DNA from: Phycisphaeraceae bacterium
GTDB taxonomy: Bacteria; Planctomycetota; Phycisphaerae; Phycisphaerales; UBA1924
Length of the DNA stretch: 64,000 nucleotides
Direction: 5' to 3'
NCBI GenBank assembly: GCA_019636565.1
Contig: JAHBXG010000002.1
Coordinates: forward strand, 62,001 to 126,000
The notes beneath the pieces are model-generated. The model saw only the letters and a list, made by a program, of their open reading frames with translations. It had not been told where the DNA came from and made no database searches. The stretch's first letter is position 1. The number at the start of each line of letters is the position of its first letter. The position numbers and the translations under genes are program-made. Shown here one piece after another: positions 8,579 to 16,851 of this stretch.

Positions 8579-9667
8579 CTACTTCGGAGCTCCGGGTGCC
8601 ATTTGTCCGACCGGTGCGATATCGATCGCGACCGGATAGTGATCCGACCCATAGCCCTCGGGCGGCAGCGTGGTGCGCCAATCCGCTCCTTCGGGCCGAG
8701 CCGGCATTCCGTACACGAAGGGCGAATTTTCGACAAGCTGGGGCCGGAGGTTCTTGTTCAACAAGATCAAATCAATGCGACGGCCGGACTCGTGCGAGGT
8801 GGTCTTCGGATCTCCGGGGCTTCGACCAGTGAAAACATCAAACATGCCTGCGTCGGAGTAAACCTTTCCGTTTGGGTCGGTGATCTGGCCGTTAAAATCG
8901 CCGAGTACCGCGATGCGAGCCTTTGGGTTTTCCGCCTCGATTTCCTTCACAATGTCCACGACGCCTTTGGCCTCGGCGACGCGCCAGTAATCCGAGCCCC
9001 GCCCGGATTTGTGATGAACGACAAGAAGTGTCACCGTCTCGTCGGCACCCTTGCCCCCAAACGCCGACCCGGGAATTGCGACATCTACTCGCAGCGGGCT
9101 CCGACGAAATCGGATGTCCTCGCCCGCCAATGGATTTGGACGGCTTCCGTCGCGCGCCGGGTGCTTGCCGCCAATGGGTCGAGCATTGAAATTCTCGGTC
9201 TTCACGATCGGGAATCGCGAGAGCACCGCGTTGTCGATTCCGCGTGGATCTTCCGATTCCATCAGTTGGGCGTATTCGTATCCCATCCCGGCGAGATACT
9301 TGTCTCGGAACGCCTTGAGCACTTCGAGCGATTCAACCTCTTCGAGCGCGATGATGTCGGCATCGACCGCATGGATTCCAGCTGCGATCGCTTCTCGTTC
9401 TTCCTGTGGCTTGATTGGAGCGGGATCTCCCTCGTTGTGGGTACGAGTGACAGGGTCCGAATCAAAGAGATTCATCGCGTTGTAGGTCGCAATTCGGACC
9501 GCGCCGGGAATGCGGGGCCGAGCCTCCCTCTCACCGAAACGGACCGTCGAACGATCAACCTGTTTGGGCGCGGACGGCGCAGGAGCCGCCTTTTCGATCG
9601 CCGGAGCAGATTGGGCCAGGCACGCTGCACAACACAGCAATGCGGCAAGGGGCGCTGCAATTCTCAT
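8579..9667 (-). CDS. Secreted endonuclease/exonuclease/phosphatase (EEP) family protein
   Basis: A 362-residue protein with a signal peptide (ending near CLAQSAPA, residue about 20) and an EEP fold from residue about 55 on. Family landmarks are IATYNAMNLF, the metal-binding Glu in IIALEEVESLEVL, the LLVVHHKSG segment, VLGDFNGQ (Asn and Asp of the active site), and the C-terminal GSDHYPVAIDI (Asp-His pair). These Mg-dependent enzymes cleave phosphodiesters in nucleic acids or lipids; the substrate here is open. The start is the ATG behind GGAGAC. All key residues appear intact, so it should be active outside the cytoplasm. Confidence 0.9.
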   Translation of the reverse strand: MRIAAPLAALLCCAACLAQSAPAIEKAAPAPSAPKQVDRSTVRFGEREARPRIPGAVRIATYNAMNLFDSDPVTRTHNEGDPAPIKPQEEREAIAAGIHAVDADIIALEEVESLEVLKAFRDKYLAGMGYEYAQLMESEDPRGIDNAVLSRFPIVKTENFNARPIGGKHPARDGSRPNPLAGEDIRFRRSPLRVDVAIPGSAFGGKGADETVTLLVVHHKSGRGSDYWRVAEAKGVVDIVKEIEAENPKARIAVLGDFNGQITDPNGKVYSDAGMFDVFTGRSPGDPKTTSHESGRRIDLILLNKNLRPQLVENSPFVYGMPARPEGADWRTTLPPEGYGSDHYPVAIDIAPVGQMAPGAPK

Positions 9668-9783
9668 GGGTGTCTCCGTTGCAACACAGAATGGTACGGA
9701 TCTCTGCCGATCGAACGTCGGCAAAAACGAACGCCCGCGCCGCCCTTCGGTGCGAGCCCACAATCGTGAAAATCGCGAAGCCC

Positions 9784-10365
9784 TCAGGGGCTGGTCACAC
9801 GAGTAAAGGTGTAATTGGCCTTGCCGCTTCCGCCTGCGCCACCCGAGATTTCGGTCGAGAACTGGTTGTCGCCCTCAAAGCGAACCACCATCGCCACAGC
9901 GTTGCTTGGCCCGCTCGCGGGCAGAAACGTCAGCATCGGGCCGTCGTCCGCACGCCCGACCAGCCGGGTGATGGAAGGGGAAGCATCTCCCCACGCGCTC
10001 ACCGTCATTCCGACGCCCGGTTCAGCGGCAAAGAGCATCGAGCCATCATTGTTGCTCGTTCTCCCGGCCAACTGACCCGCCGTTGTCTGAACATCCAACA
10101 TCACGAAGTAATTGTTGACGAGTACCCCTGCGGCTCGACCCTCAACATTGTGGTTCGTGCCGTCCGCGCCGGCCCAAGCGCCCGAGAACCGCCATTCGCC
10201 CACCAACTTGGCGAGCAGCGCGCGATCGGAATCTGCACGCTGAGTCGTCATAGAGGAATCGCCGGTTCCGCCCGATTCGCCAGTCTGGCATCCAGTCAAT
10301 GCGATTGCGGCAGCGCACATCGCAAACCCACCGGCGCGAATCGCACCAAGTCTTACGTTTACCAT
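9784..10365 (-). CDS. DUF1579-like lipoprotein
   Basis: A 193-residue lipoprotein with lipobox LTGC (Cys about residue 26). The mature part begins with LAKLVGEWRFSGAWAG, the Gly-Glu-Trp opening typical of DUF1579 and related beta-barrel proteins. It continues as beta-rich sequence with GMTVSAWGDASPSITR and closes with the strand-like NYTFTRV. Role unknown. The ATG lies inside the last codons of the upstream glycine-zipper gene (7-bp overlap), with GGAGG nine bases before it, so the two are translationally coupled. The frame is open far upstream, but that part overlaps the other lipoprotein and is not used. Confidence 0.75.
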   Translation of the reverse strand: MVNVRLGAIRAGGFAMCAAAIALTGCQTGESGGTGDSSMTTQRADSDRALLAKLVGEWRFSGAWAGADGTNHNVEGRAAGVLVNNYFVMLDVQTTAGQLAGRTSNNDGSMLFAAEPGVGMTVSAWGDASPSITRLVGRADDGPMLTFLPASGPSNAVAMVVRFEGDNQFSTEISGGAGGSGKANYTFTRVTSP

Positions 10366-10661
10366 TGAGACGTACCTCCGTAACGCATGTTCTGCTGGCT
10401 CTGCTGCGCACGCCGGTTCTGATCGCCGATGACACCGCCGACGACTGCGCCCGAAACCGCGCCGATCGCGGCACCGGCTCCGGCGTTTCCGCTTAACGAT
10501 CCGATCGCCAATCCGCCCAAGGCGCCTATGGCAGCGCCCGATACCGCGCCCTGGCCTGCGTTGTCGCAGCCACCGACGCTCGCGACAAAGCCCGCGAGAA
10601 CGCACAGAGCAACCGGCAGCCCGCGCCGGTGTTGCAATATCGAAACCGGATTCCTTTTCAT
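10359..10661 (-). CDS. Glycine-zipper lipoprotein
   Basis: A 100-residue lipoprotein with lipobox VGGC (Cys about residue 32), followed by a Gly/Ala-rich zipper (GAVSGAAIGALGG, GAGAAIGAVSGAVVGG) and a Gln/Asn/Arg-rich tail. This is the arrangement of the 17-kDa surface antigen/Rick_17kDa and YMGG-like families of outer-membrane lipoproteins. Such zippers pack as a helical hairpin in the membrane. The start follows GGAGA. It is the first gene of a two-gene unit with the DUF1579-like lipoprotein, which overlaps its stop. Confidence 0.82.
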   Translation of the reverse strand: MKRNPVSILQHRRGLPVALCVLAGFVASVGGCDNAGQGAVSGAAIGALGGLAIGSLSGNAGAGAAIGAVSGAVVGGVIGDQNRRAQQSQQNMRYGGTSQW

Positions 10662-10759
10662 GAAGATTCTCCGAGAGTTTGAAACGGCTTGGACGTGGTG
10701 CCCGACCGCAGTCTGCCAGACTATAACCGGATTCCATCCGCGGCGTGCGAGCCCAGCGT

Positions 10760-12085
10760 TCAATCCTGCGTTCGGCGCATCCGACCTTTTTGCCGGTGCT
10801 GCAACACGGCGAGCGCTGCGGCCAAACCGCTCCGGGAAGCGCCCTCCATGGTTGCCGGCCAATTTGTTTGCGTGTAGTCGCCCGCGAGAAACGGTCCGTC
10901 GCCTGATTCGGAGGCCGTCGCCGGCCGCAGGGATTCAAAGCCCGGCGAAAAGGCGAACGTTGCACGCCGCTCCTTCACCGGGCGCGCCATTTCCAGGCGA
11001 GCGTTGGCCGCGGCGGGGAATCGCGCCAGCAGATCGCGAAGCACCCGCTGCACGATCGCATCATGGTCGAGCGCCATCCATTCGTCGGCCGCGCTGATGA
11101 CTGCATGGAGCACGCGGCCGGAATCGTCCTTTCGGAAGAGCCACTGCGTCTCAGCCCCGACGAGCACGGCGTGCGGCAGGGTCAGCACGGACCGATCGAA
11201 GAAGAGGTGGACACCCAGAATCGGGCTATGCGTCATTCGAGCCATGCCGCTAAAGCGCGGATCGAGTTGTTTGAGTCCATCGTCCGCGAACATCGACGCC
11301 TTCTCGAAAGGAAGCGCGCACACCACCGCATCGGCAGCGAGCATGTGGCCCCCAGAAAGCGTCGCGGTTGTTTGGTCAAAGTGCGAAACCGATTCGCCCA
11401 GCAGCAATTCACCGCCGGACTCGACGATCGCGCTGCGAGCGCGTTCGTAGATCTGCCCGAGCGGAACCGTCATGATGCCGATGCGCGAAGCCGGTGCGCC
11501 GGCCAGAAATGCCTCCTGGAACACCTGAATGGCGGCAAGCGCAGAAACCCGCTTGGGTGTCAGGTTGCATGCGCTGATGATGATCGGATCCCAGAACTTC
11601 GTGCGTTCGGTTTCGTGCTGGCCGAGCTCGTCGAGAAGGGAGGCAAAAGTCTGTGCTTCGTGGTTGAAGCGGTTGAGGAAGCGGAGTTGCGCAAGGGCAG
11701 CTGCGATGCGAAGTTTTTCGCCCACATTCAGAAACTTCGCTTTGAGGAACGCGGGGAAACCGTGCAGGGGCGCGGGAAGATGCGCGGGCTTGAGAATGGT
11801 GGTTCTGCCGCCCGCTTCGACCCAGTATTGCTCATCATCCCAGCGGATGAGATGAGAAACGCCGAGCAGATCGCAGAGATGCAGATAGGAATCGCAGCAG
11901 CCGAGCGTCACATGCTGGCAGTTGTCGAGCCAAAGGCCGGACTTGGCATCGAAGAAGGAGGAGGCTCGACCACCGAGGCGATCTCGGGATTCAACGAGCG
12001 TGACCCGTGCTCCGGCGGCGCAGAGTTTCATCGCGGCGGCGATTCCGGCGATGCCGCCACCGAGAATGAGGACGCGGGGCTTCAA
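10760..12085 (-). CDS. hpnE: Hydroxysqualene dehydroxylase HpnE
   Basis: A 441-residue FAD-dependent amine-oxidase-fold protein. The dinucleotide motif ILGGGIAGIAAAMKL opens the chain, followed by LVESRDRLGGRASSF. The C-terminal FAD contact is FLAGDYTQTNWPATMEG. HpnE reduces hydroxysqualene to squalene, the last step of the HpnCDE route, at the membrane. It is the third gene of the set and starts 46 bp after hpnD. Length is normal for the family. Its assignment rests on the gene order as well as on similarity, because phytoene-desaturase-like enzymes share the fold. Confidence 0.93.
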   Translation of the reverse strand: MKPRVLILGGGIAGIAAAMKLCAAGARVTLVESRDRLGGRASSFFDAKSGLWLDNCQHVTLGCCDSYLHLCDLLGVSHLIRWDDEQYWVEAGGRTTILKPAHLPAPLHGFPAFLKAKFLNVGEKLRIAAALAQLRFLNRFNHEAQTFASLLDELGQHETERTKFWDPIIISACNLTPKRVSALAAIQVFQEAFLAGAPASRIGIMTVPLGQIYERARSAIVESGGELLLGESVSHFDQTTATLSGGHMLAADAVVCALPFEKASMFADDGLKQLDPRFSGMARMTHSPILGVHLFFDRSVLTLPHAVLVGAETQWLFRKDDSGRVLHAVISAADEWMALDHDAIVQRVLRDLLARFPAAANARLEMARPVKERRATFAFSPGFESLRPATASESGDGPFLAGDYTQTNWPATMEGASRSGLAAALAVLQHRQKGRMRRTQD

Positions 12086-12131
12086 CGAAACAATCCTCGC
12101 GAATGGCTGGAGGATTTCGGCTGCCGCGCGA

Positions 12132-13187
12132 TCATTTCTCTTCGGCTTTCGACTTCAGGCTCGACTTGGCCTTCGATGCAGCGGTAACGACTTCCTGCTT
12201 TTTGACGCCGGCGGCAGCCCCGAAGCGGCGGGTGAGGCCTTTGGTGTAGGCGGTCGCGGCGATCCAGGCCTTGCGGGGCACGGACAGGTGGACAGGATGA
12301 TCAGCGATGATCAGTTTGGGCTTCTTCTCAAGGCGATCGAGGAGTGCGGAGTAGACACGGGTCAATCCGTCGAGCACGGCGAAGCAAGACGGATCGACTT
12401 TGTCGGCAAGCGGCGCGGACTCGTCGAGGTTTCGGCGGGCGTGTGCAGCGAGTTCGCGCACGGCGGCTTCGCAACGAACCGGATCACGCCATTGGCGGAG
12501 GCCGTCGGCGATGAGGCCGCACTTGCCGAGGAGATCGGCAGGGAAGTAAACGCGTTTGGGGGAGCGGTCGAAATCGGGAGCGAAATCGCGGAGGACGTTG
12601 ATCGTTTGGAGAGCGCGGCCGCGGGCTTTGGAAAGGGGTTCGACGTCTTCGAAGCGCACCCCCTTTTTCAGTCCCCAGATGCTGATGCACATGAGGCCGA
12701 CGGTTCCGGCAACGCGGTAGCAGTAGTCATCGAATTGGGGGAAAGATCCGATCGCGAATTCGTTGCCGCCTTTGGGCTCTGCTGGCCCGACTTCGCGTCG
12801 CATTCCTTCGACAAGGTCTTCGCACCATTGGGGGCGAAAGCCGCACGTTCGGACGGTCCAGGCGACGGCGGGCCAGATGGTGGTGTCGTCACCGGCCGGA
12901 CAATTCGCGAAGGCTTCGGTTGTGGATTTTGCGAAGCGATCGAGACCTTTGCGCGCGGTCGCGGCATCGGGTGATTCGTCGGCGATGTCGTCGGCGAGAC
13001 GGCTCCAGGCGTAGAGGGCGTACATCTCGCCACGCCGATGTACCGGCGTGAGACGGATGGCACGATAAAACGACGCTGCGCGCTTGCTGGTGATCTCGCG
13101 GCAGATGTCCATCGAGCGGCGCACGGGCCCCGGCACCGACGTGGATCGGCTCAGCCTTTCGGGGATGGATTGATCGGGGCGGGGCAC
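12132..13187 (-). CDS. hpnD: Presqualene diphosphate synthase HpnD
   Basis: A 351-residue trans-isoprenyl diphosphate synthase of the squalene/phytoene synthase family. The first Asp-rich motif is WSRLADDIADE (about residues 60-70). The second motif is degenerate: TINVLRDFAPDFDRSPKRVYFP. HpnD joins two farnesyl diphosphates to presqualene diphosphate. It begins either at the ATG used here or 25 codons later at MDICREITSKRA, which is where family similarity starts; no strong ribosome site separates them. The C-terminus has a Lys/Ala/Ser-rich tail. It lies between hpnC (54 bp upstream) and hpnE. Confidence 0.92.
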   Translation of the reverse strand: MPRPDQSIPERLSRSTSVPGPVRRSMDICREITSKRAASFYRAIRLTPVHRRGEMYALYAWSRLADDIADESPDAATARKGLDRFAKSTTEAFANCPAGDDTTIWPAVAWTVRTCGFRPQWCEDLVEGMRREVGPAEPKGGNEFAIGSFPQFDDYCYRVAGTVGLMCISIWGLKKGVRFEDVEPLSKARGRALQTINVLRDFAPDFDRSPKRVYFPADLLGKCGLIADGLRQWRDPVRCEAAVRELAAHARRNLDESAPLADKVDPSCFAVLDGLTRVYSALLDRLEKKPKLIIADHPVHLSVPRKAWIAATAYTKGLTRRFGAAAGVKKQEVVTAASKAKSSLKSKAEEK

Positions 13188-13241
13188 GGGCCTGAGAGTA
13201 TCTCCTTCTTCGGTGAGGGAGTCTGCACCGACATCCTGATA

Positions 13242-14243
13242 TCAGCGACCCCAGCGACGAAGGGAACGGAGTACGAGCGCACGCAGCACAAGCGCCGCCT
13301 TGTCGATCTTGGAGAGCCGTGGCCGCTGCCAGAGCGTGGTGCAGCCGGTGCGGAGGATCATGCGGAGCGTTTCGTGTCCGCCGCGATGGAAGAGATAGAC
13401 GACCGGCCCGAGCCGACGGTTCAGATGACCGATCAGTTCACCTCCCTCGACGTAGAGAAGGTCGGTCCGCTCCACCAATTGGCGGAGCGCGAGGATGTAG
13501 GGCAGGCGGGCGTCGGGGTCTCGCGGCCGGTTCATCCAATCGCGGAGTTCGGCTTCGGAATGCTTGAAGTCGCGGAGCGGGAGATAGATTCGGTCGCGCT
13601 CCACCATGTCGCGCCGGACATCCTGCCAGAAGTTCGTGAGCTGCAGCGCGGTGCAGATGCGATCGGAAAGGTGGAAGAGTTCGGGCTCGCGATCGGGAAC
13701 GTGGCCGTCGAGCATCAGGATGATGCGGCCCACCGGGTTGGCGCTCCGCGTGCAATAGTCGAGCAATTGATCCCACGTCTCATACCGGGTGATTCGCTGG
13801 TCCTGTTCGAAGGCGAGAATCAGGTCTTCGAACGGCCCGATCGGAAGGCTTTTCTCGCGGATCGTCACGCCCAGTTTCTGGAAGATCGGGTGGTGCGACT
13901 TGTTGTCCGAGGCGAGCCGGAGTTCCTGGCGCGCCAGTTCGAGCAGGGCAAGCGCCCGGTGCCTTGCGCTCTCGCCGACTCCCTGCGCATCCGCGAGATC
14001 GTCTATCAGGCGGCAGTAGTCGTAGACGCTCGCAAAGTGGGGTCGAAGGTCCTTGGGTACGAGCGGGCTGAGAACGGAGAAATTCTCCTGCGCACTCGAA
14101 GCGACAACGGGCGGGAGAATTAGTGTCGGCGCGGCAGAATCAACGAACGGCGGAGTTGTCGGGGCGGCTGGTTTCACCGGTTGGAAGCTACCATGAAGGG
14201 TGCGATCGAGTGGAACGTGAATGATGAAATTGATTCTTGCCAA
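13242..14243 (-). CDS. hpnC: Hydroxysqualene synthase HpnC
   Basis: A squalene/phytoene synthase family protein, up to 333 residues. The two Asp-rich motifs are YDYCRLIDDLADAQG (about residue 73-87) and LTNFWQDVRRDMVERDRIY. HpnC converts presqualene diphosphate to hydroxysqualene. It is the first gene of hpnC-hpnD-hpnE. The start is uncertain. The ATG used here overlaps the divergent ispH start by 23 bp, while a GTG at 14177 would avoid the overlap and lose only unconserved N-terminal residues. The family-like sequence begins near residue 50. Confidence 0.9.
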   Translation of the reverse strand: MARINFIIHVPLDRTLHGSFQPVKPAAPTTPPFVDSAAPTLILPPVVASSAQENFSVLSPLVPKDLRPHFASVYDYCRLIDDLADAQGVGESARHRALALLELARQELRLASDNKSHHPIFQKLGVTIREKSLPIGPFEDLILAFEQDQRITRYETWDQLLDYCTRSANPVGRIILMLDGHVPDREPELFHLSDRICTALQLTNFWQDVRRDMVERDRIYLPLRDFKHSEAELRDWMNRPRDPDARLPYILALRQLVERTDLLYVEGGELIGHLNRRLGPVVYLFHRGGHETLRMILRTGCTTLWQRPRLSKIDKAALVLRALVLRSLRRWGR

Positions 14244-15264
14244 TCCTCGGGGCTTCTGCGCCGGCGTTCAGATGGCTGTGGACGTGGTAAGCCAGACTAT
14301 CTCGCTGCTTCCGGGCGAGAATGTCTATGTCTTCCACGAGATCGTGCACAACCGCCATGTAGTGAACCGGTTCCAGAAACAGGGAGTTGTCTTCGTCGAA
14401 GAACTTTCCGAGGTTCCGGAGGGGAGTATTGTGGTCTTTTCGGCCCACGGCGTATCGCCCGAGGTTCGCGCCTACGCCCGGAGCCGCAAGTTTCAGACGA
14501 TCGACGCGACCTGTCCGCTGGTGACAAAGGTCCATTCGGAGTGCATCCGGTACGCGCGACAAGGATATGAGATTCTGCTCGTAGGGCACGCGAATCACCA
14601 GGAAGTCGTGGGAACGCGGGGAGAGGCGCCCGACTCTGTGACGGTCGTCGAAAGCGCCGAGCAGGTTGCGTCGCTCGGAGTGCGCGATGAGAATAAGCTG
14701 GTGTATCTCACGCAAACCACGCTTTCCACCGACGACGCGGGAGTGATCATCGCCGCGCTCAAATCGCGCTTTCCGAAGCTCAAGGAGCCACCGAGCTCGG
14801 ACATTTGCTACGCGACGACAAATCGGCAGCAGGCCGTGCGGCAGATCGCCCCCGAGTGCGACATCGTGCTGGTCATCGGCTCCAAGAATTCGTCGAACTC
14901 GGTGCGGCTGACGGAGATCGCGGAAAACGTGGGGACGTCGGCGCGATTGATCGATGACGTGAGCGAGATTGATTGGTCTTGGTTCAAGGGCGATGAGACG
15001 GTGATGATTACGGCGGGCGCGTCGGCACCGGAAGATCTGGTTGCGGAACTCTGCCGCGAACTATTGCAGCGGTTTGGTGGAGACCTGGAACAGCGAGAAA
15101 TCGTGAACGAAGACGTGGAGTTCGGTCTGCCGCTGTCACTGAGGAAACTCGGGAAGGCCAAGGGCGTCGACTTGGATGATTCGCGCATTCGGGTGGGTGC
15201 GCCCACGATCACGCGGGCAACCTATGGCGCGGTCGCTTTGACGGTGAGTGCGAAGGGAAAGTAG
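14221..15264 (+). CDS. ispH: 4-hydroxy-3-methylbut-2-enyl diphosphate reductase
   Basis: A 347-residue IspH. It makes IPP and DMAPP from HMBPP in the last step of the MEP pathway, in the cytoplasm, with a [4Fe-4S] cluster. The three cluster cysteines are visible in NPRGFCAGV, DATCPLVTKVH and SDICYATTNRQ. The conserved His residues lie in EIVHNRHVV and FSAHGV, and the substrate-binding Ser-x-Asn in GSKNSSNS. Translation can begin at either of two adjacent ATGs. It is slightly longer than E. coli IspH. Being divergent from hpnCDE, it puts precursor supply and squalene synthesis side by side. Confidence 0.97.
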   Translation: MMKLILANPRGFCAGVQMAVDVVSQTISLLPGENVYVFHEIVHNRHVVNRFQKQGVVFVEELSEVPEGSIVVFSAHGVSPEVRAYARSRKFQTIDATCPLVTKVHSECIRYARQGYEILLVGHANHQEVVGTRGEAPDSVTVVESAEQVASLGVRDENKLVYLTQTTLSTDDAGVIIAALKSRFPKLKEPPSSDICYATTNRQQAVRQIAPECDIVLVIGSKNSSNSVRLTEIAENVGTSARLIDDVSEIDWSWFKGDETVMITAGASAPEDLVAELCRELLQRFGGDLEQREIVNEDVEFGLPLSLRKLGKAKGVDLDDSRIRVGAPTITRATYGAVALTVSAKGK

Positions 15265-15287
15265 TCCCACCTTGTGGGGATTCTGCG

Positions 15288-15515
15288 ATGGCTGAAACGA
15301 AAACTCTTTGCATTCCAAAGGATGCAGAGTCTGATACCGAGGCAATGGAAGTCCTTCGCGTGTGGACAGGCGGGGAAGTTGAGCATGTTTCAATCACCGG
15401 GGATCTCTTCGTAGACCCGAAGACATCGGGGCATTTGCTGTCGCAGATTGCACGCCATGTCGCTCGGTCATACGAGCTTAATGGTCATGATTCCCAAGCG
15501 AATGCGCTGAATTGA
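15288..15515 (+). CDS. Small DUF5076-like protein
   Basis: A 75-residue protein 23 bp downstream of ispH on the same strand. It contains AMEVLRVWTGGEVEHVSI and LLSQIARHVARSYE, which resemble the short DUF5076 family. Family function is unknown. It is soluble, acidic at the start and has no signal. It is probably cotranscribed with ispH; GGGGAT lies before the ATG as a weak ribosome site. Confidence 0.65.
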   Translation: MAETKTLCIPKDAESDTEAMEVLRVWTGGEVEHVSITGDLFVDPKTSGHLLSQIARHVARSYELNGHDSQANALN

Positions 15516-15627
15516 TCCGTCAACAGTTTGTGGAATGCTGGACCGATCCAGATGGAACCAGTGGCGAGTTGATTGACCCAGAGCCTGATTAGTCCTCGGC
15601 GACACATTCTCGCTCCGCAATTTCGGA

Positions 15628-16656
15628 TCACGCCGCTATTCGAGCCTCGCCAATTCCTGCCGCTTCAAGGAGACCGGTGCGCCAGATCCAGCGTTTCAGA
15701 AGCACAAACTGCTGAAACTGCATCTGGAGCAGTGCGTGTTGATGGTCACCGTCAAAGCAACAGCCGGGGATATTCGAGAGTTGCAGGAAGGACTCGCGGA
15801 TTCGATCTGCGACAGAGCGCTCGCGGGCAATGAACTCGAGTGAATAAGCCAGTTCGTCGGGATGGCAGATGTCGCGACCGAAGCAAGCCTTGGCAAAGGC
15901 CGGATTGGCGCGAGCGAAATGCCATGCGGCGACGCCGAGGTTGTGCTCTCGGCTGAGGATATCCGCAGGCTCATAGAAGTGATCGTGCGGGGCGAGAGCT
16001 TGCGGCCGGTAGAGAACGGGCAGGCCGAATCGAGTGCAAAGTCGAAAGCCGAGTTCGATATCGTCATACCCGTACAGATGCGGGCGGGCAAGGAACCCCC
16101 CCACTTCACGCACCATGGCAAGGTCGGCGGAAAAATTGAGTCCGAAGCAGTGGCGAAAGCCCCAGTCGCGATCCGGGTTGTCGCGTTCGCGATCCATCGC
16201 ATCGTAGAAGAAGATCATCGATGTGGATTGCACAAGGCGGTCCAGCAGCGTCTCGTTCTCGCGCCGACAAAACGGAGAAGCGCCGACGATGATTGCAACC
16301 TCCTTGCCTTGGGCTTTGCGCTGGGCGTGCGCCTCGGTGTGGACGTCGAGGAAATCCGGCGCGGGTCGCACGTCGTCGTTCAGGCTGACAAGAAGCCGCC
16401 CGGTGGCACGGGCGAGAATCTGGTTTCGAACGATTGTGTAGCCCGAACGGGGCAAAGCGACAAGATCGAGGTGGGCCTTGCCGCCGCAGGATTCCCAAGT
16501 TTCGCGTGCCGCGGCCTCGGCACGCGGGTCGGGACCGTCAAAGCCGACAATGACCTCGAACTTCGACGCGTCAAATGACTGCCGCGCGAGTGAAGCGAGG
16601 CAGCGAGCAAGCTTGTCGGAGCGGGCGAATGTGGGGATCAGAACGCTTACGTGCAT
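15628..16656 (-). CDS. Family 2 glycosyltransferase
   Basis: A 342-residue GT-A fold glycosyltransferase. It opens with VSVLIPTFARSDKLARCLAS, followed by the nucleotide-binding VIVGFDGPDP, the DxD-like SLNDDVRPAPDF (about residue 95) and a C-terminal GYDDIELGFRL acceptor motif. These transfer sugars from nucleotide donors to lipids, glycans or proteins; donor and acceptor cannot be told. The start is the ATG before HVSVLIPT, since the longer in-frame form adds unconserved sequence. No clear ribosome site is seen. It is convergent with the ispH pair and divergent from the rlmN chain. Confidence 0.88.
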   Translation of the reverse strand: MHVSVLIPTFARSDKLARCLASLARQSFDASKFEVIVGFDGPDPRAEAAARETWESCGGKAHLDLVALPRSGYTIVRNQILARATGRLLVSLNDDVRPAPDFLDVHTEAHAQRKAQGKEVAIIVGASPFCRRENETLLDRLVQSTSMIFFYDAMDRERDNPDRDWGFRHCFGLNFSADLAMVREVGGFLARPHLYGYDDIELGFRLCTRFGLPVLYRPQALAPHDHFYEPADILSREHNLGVAAWHFARANPAFAKACFGRDICHPDELAYSLEFIARERSVADRIRESFLQLSNIPGCCFDGDHQHALLQMQFQQFVLLKRWIWRTGLLEAAGIGEARIAA

Positions 16657-16851
16657 TTGGGGAATATCGGTTCGGGGACAGTGGCAGGTGCAGGGGAATG
16701 AGACCGGGAACGCGTCGAGGTCACGGGGCACCAAAGACGCAAGCGCTGCCGAGAGCGGACGTCGCGAATCGCGCTGTGGGGCTTTCTATGAATCCTCGAC
16801 ACATCGTGACCCGGACACCTTCCCTCCTCACTTCCGCCATAACCTCACCTG

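Noticed and set aside
9784-10965. A 393-codon frame joining both lipoproteins' region
   Set aside because: The N-terminal part overlaps the glycine-zipper lipoprotein in another frame. The real start is the ATG with GGAGG and a lipobox at 10365.
11063-12187. A 374-codon open frame antisense to hpnE
   Set aside because: hpnE carries clear FAD motifs and lies in a conserved gene order. The antisense product has no recognisable feature.
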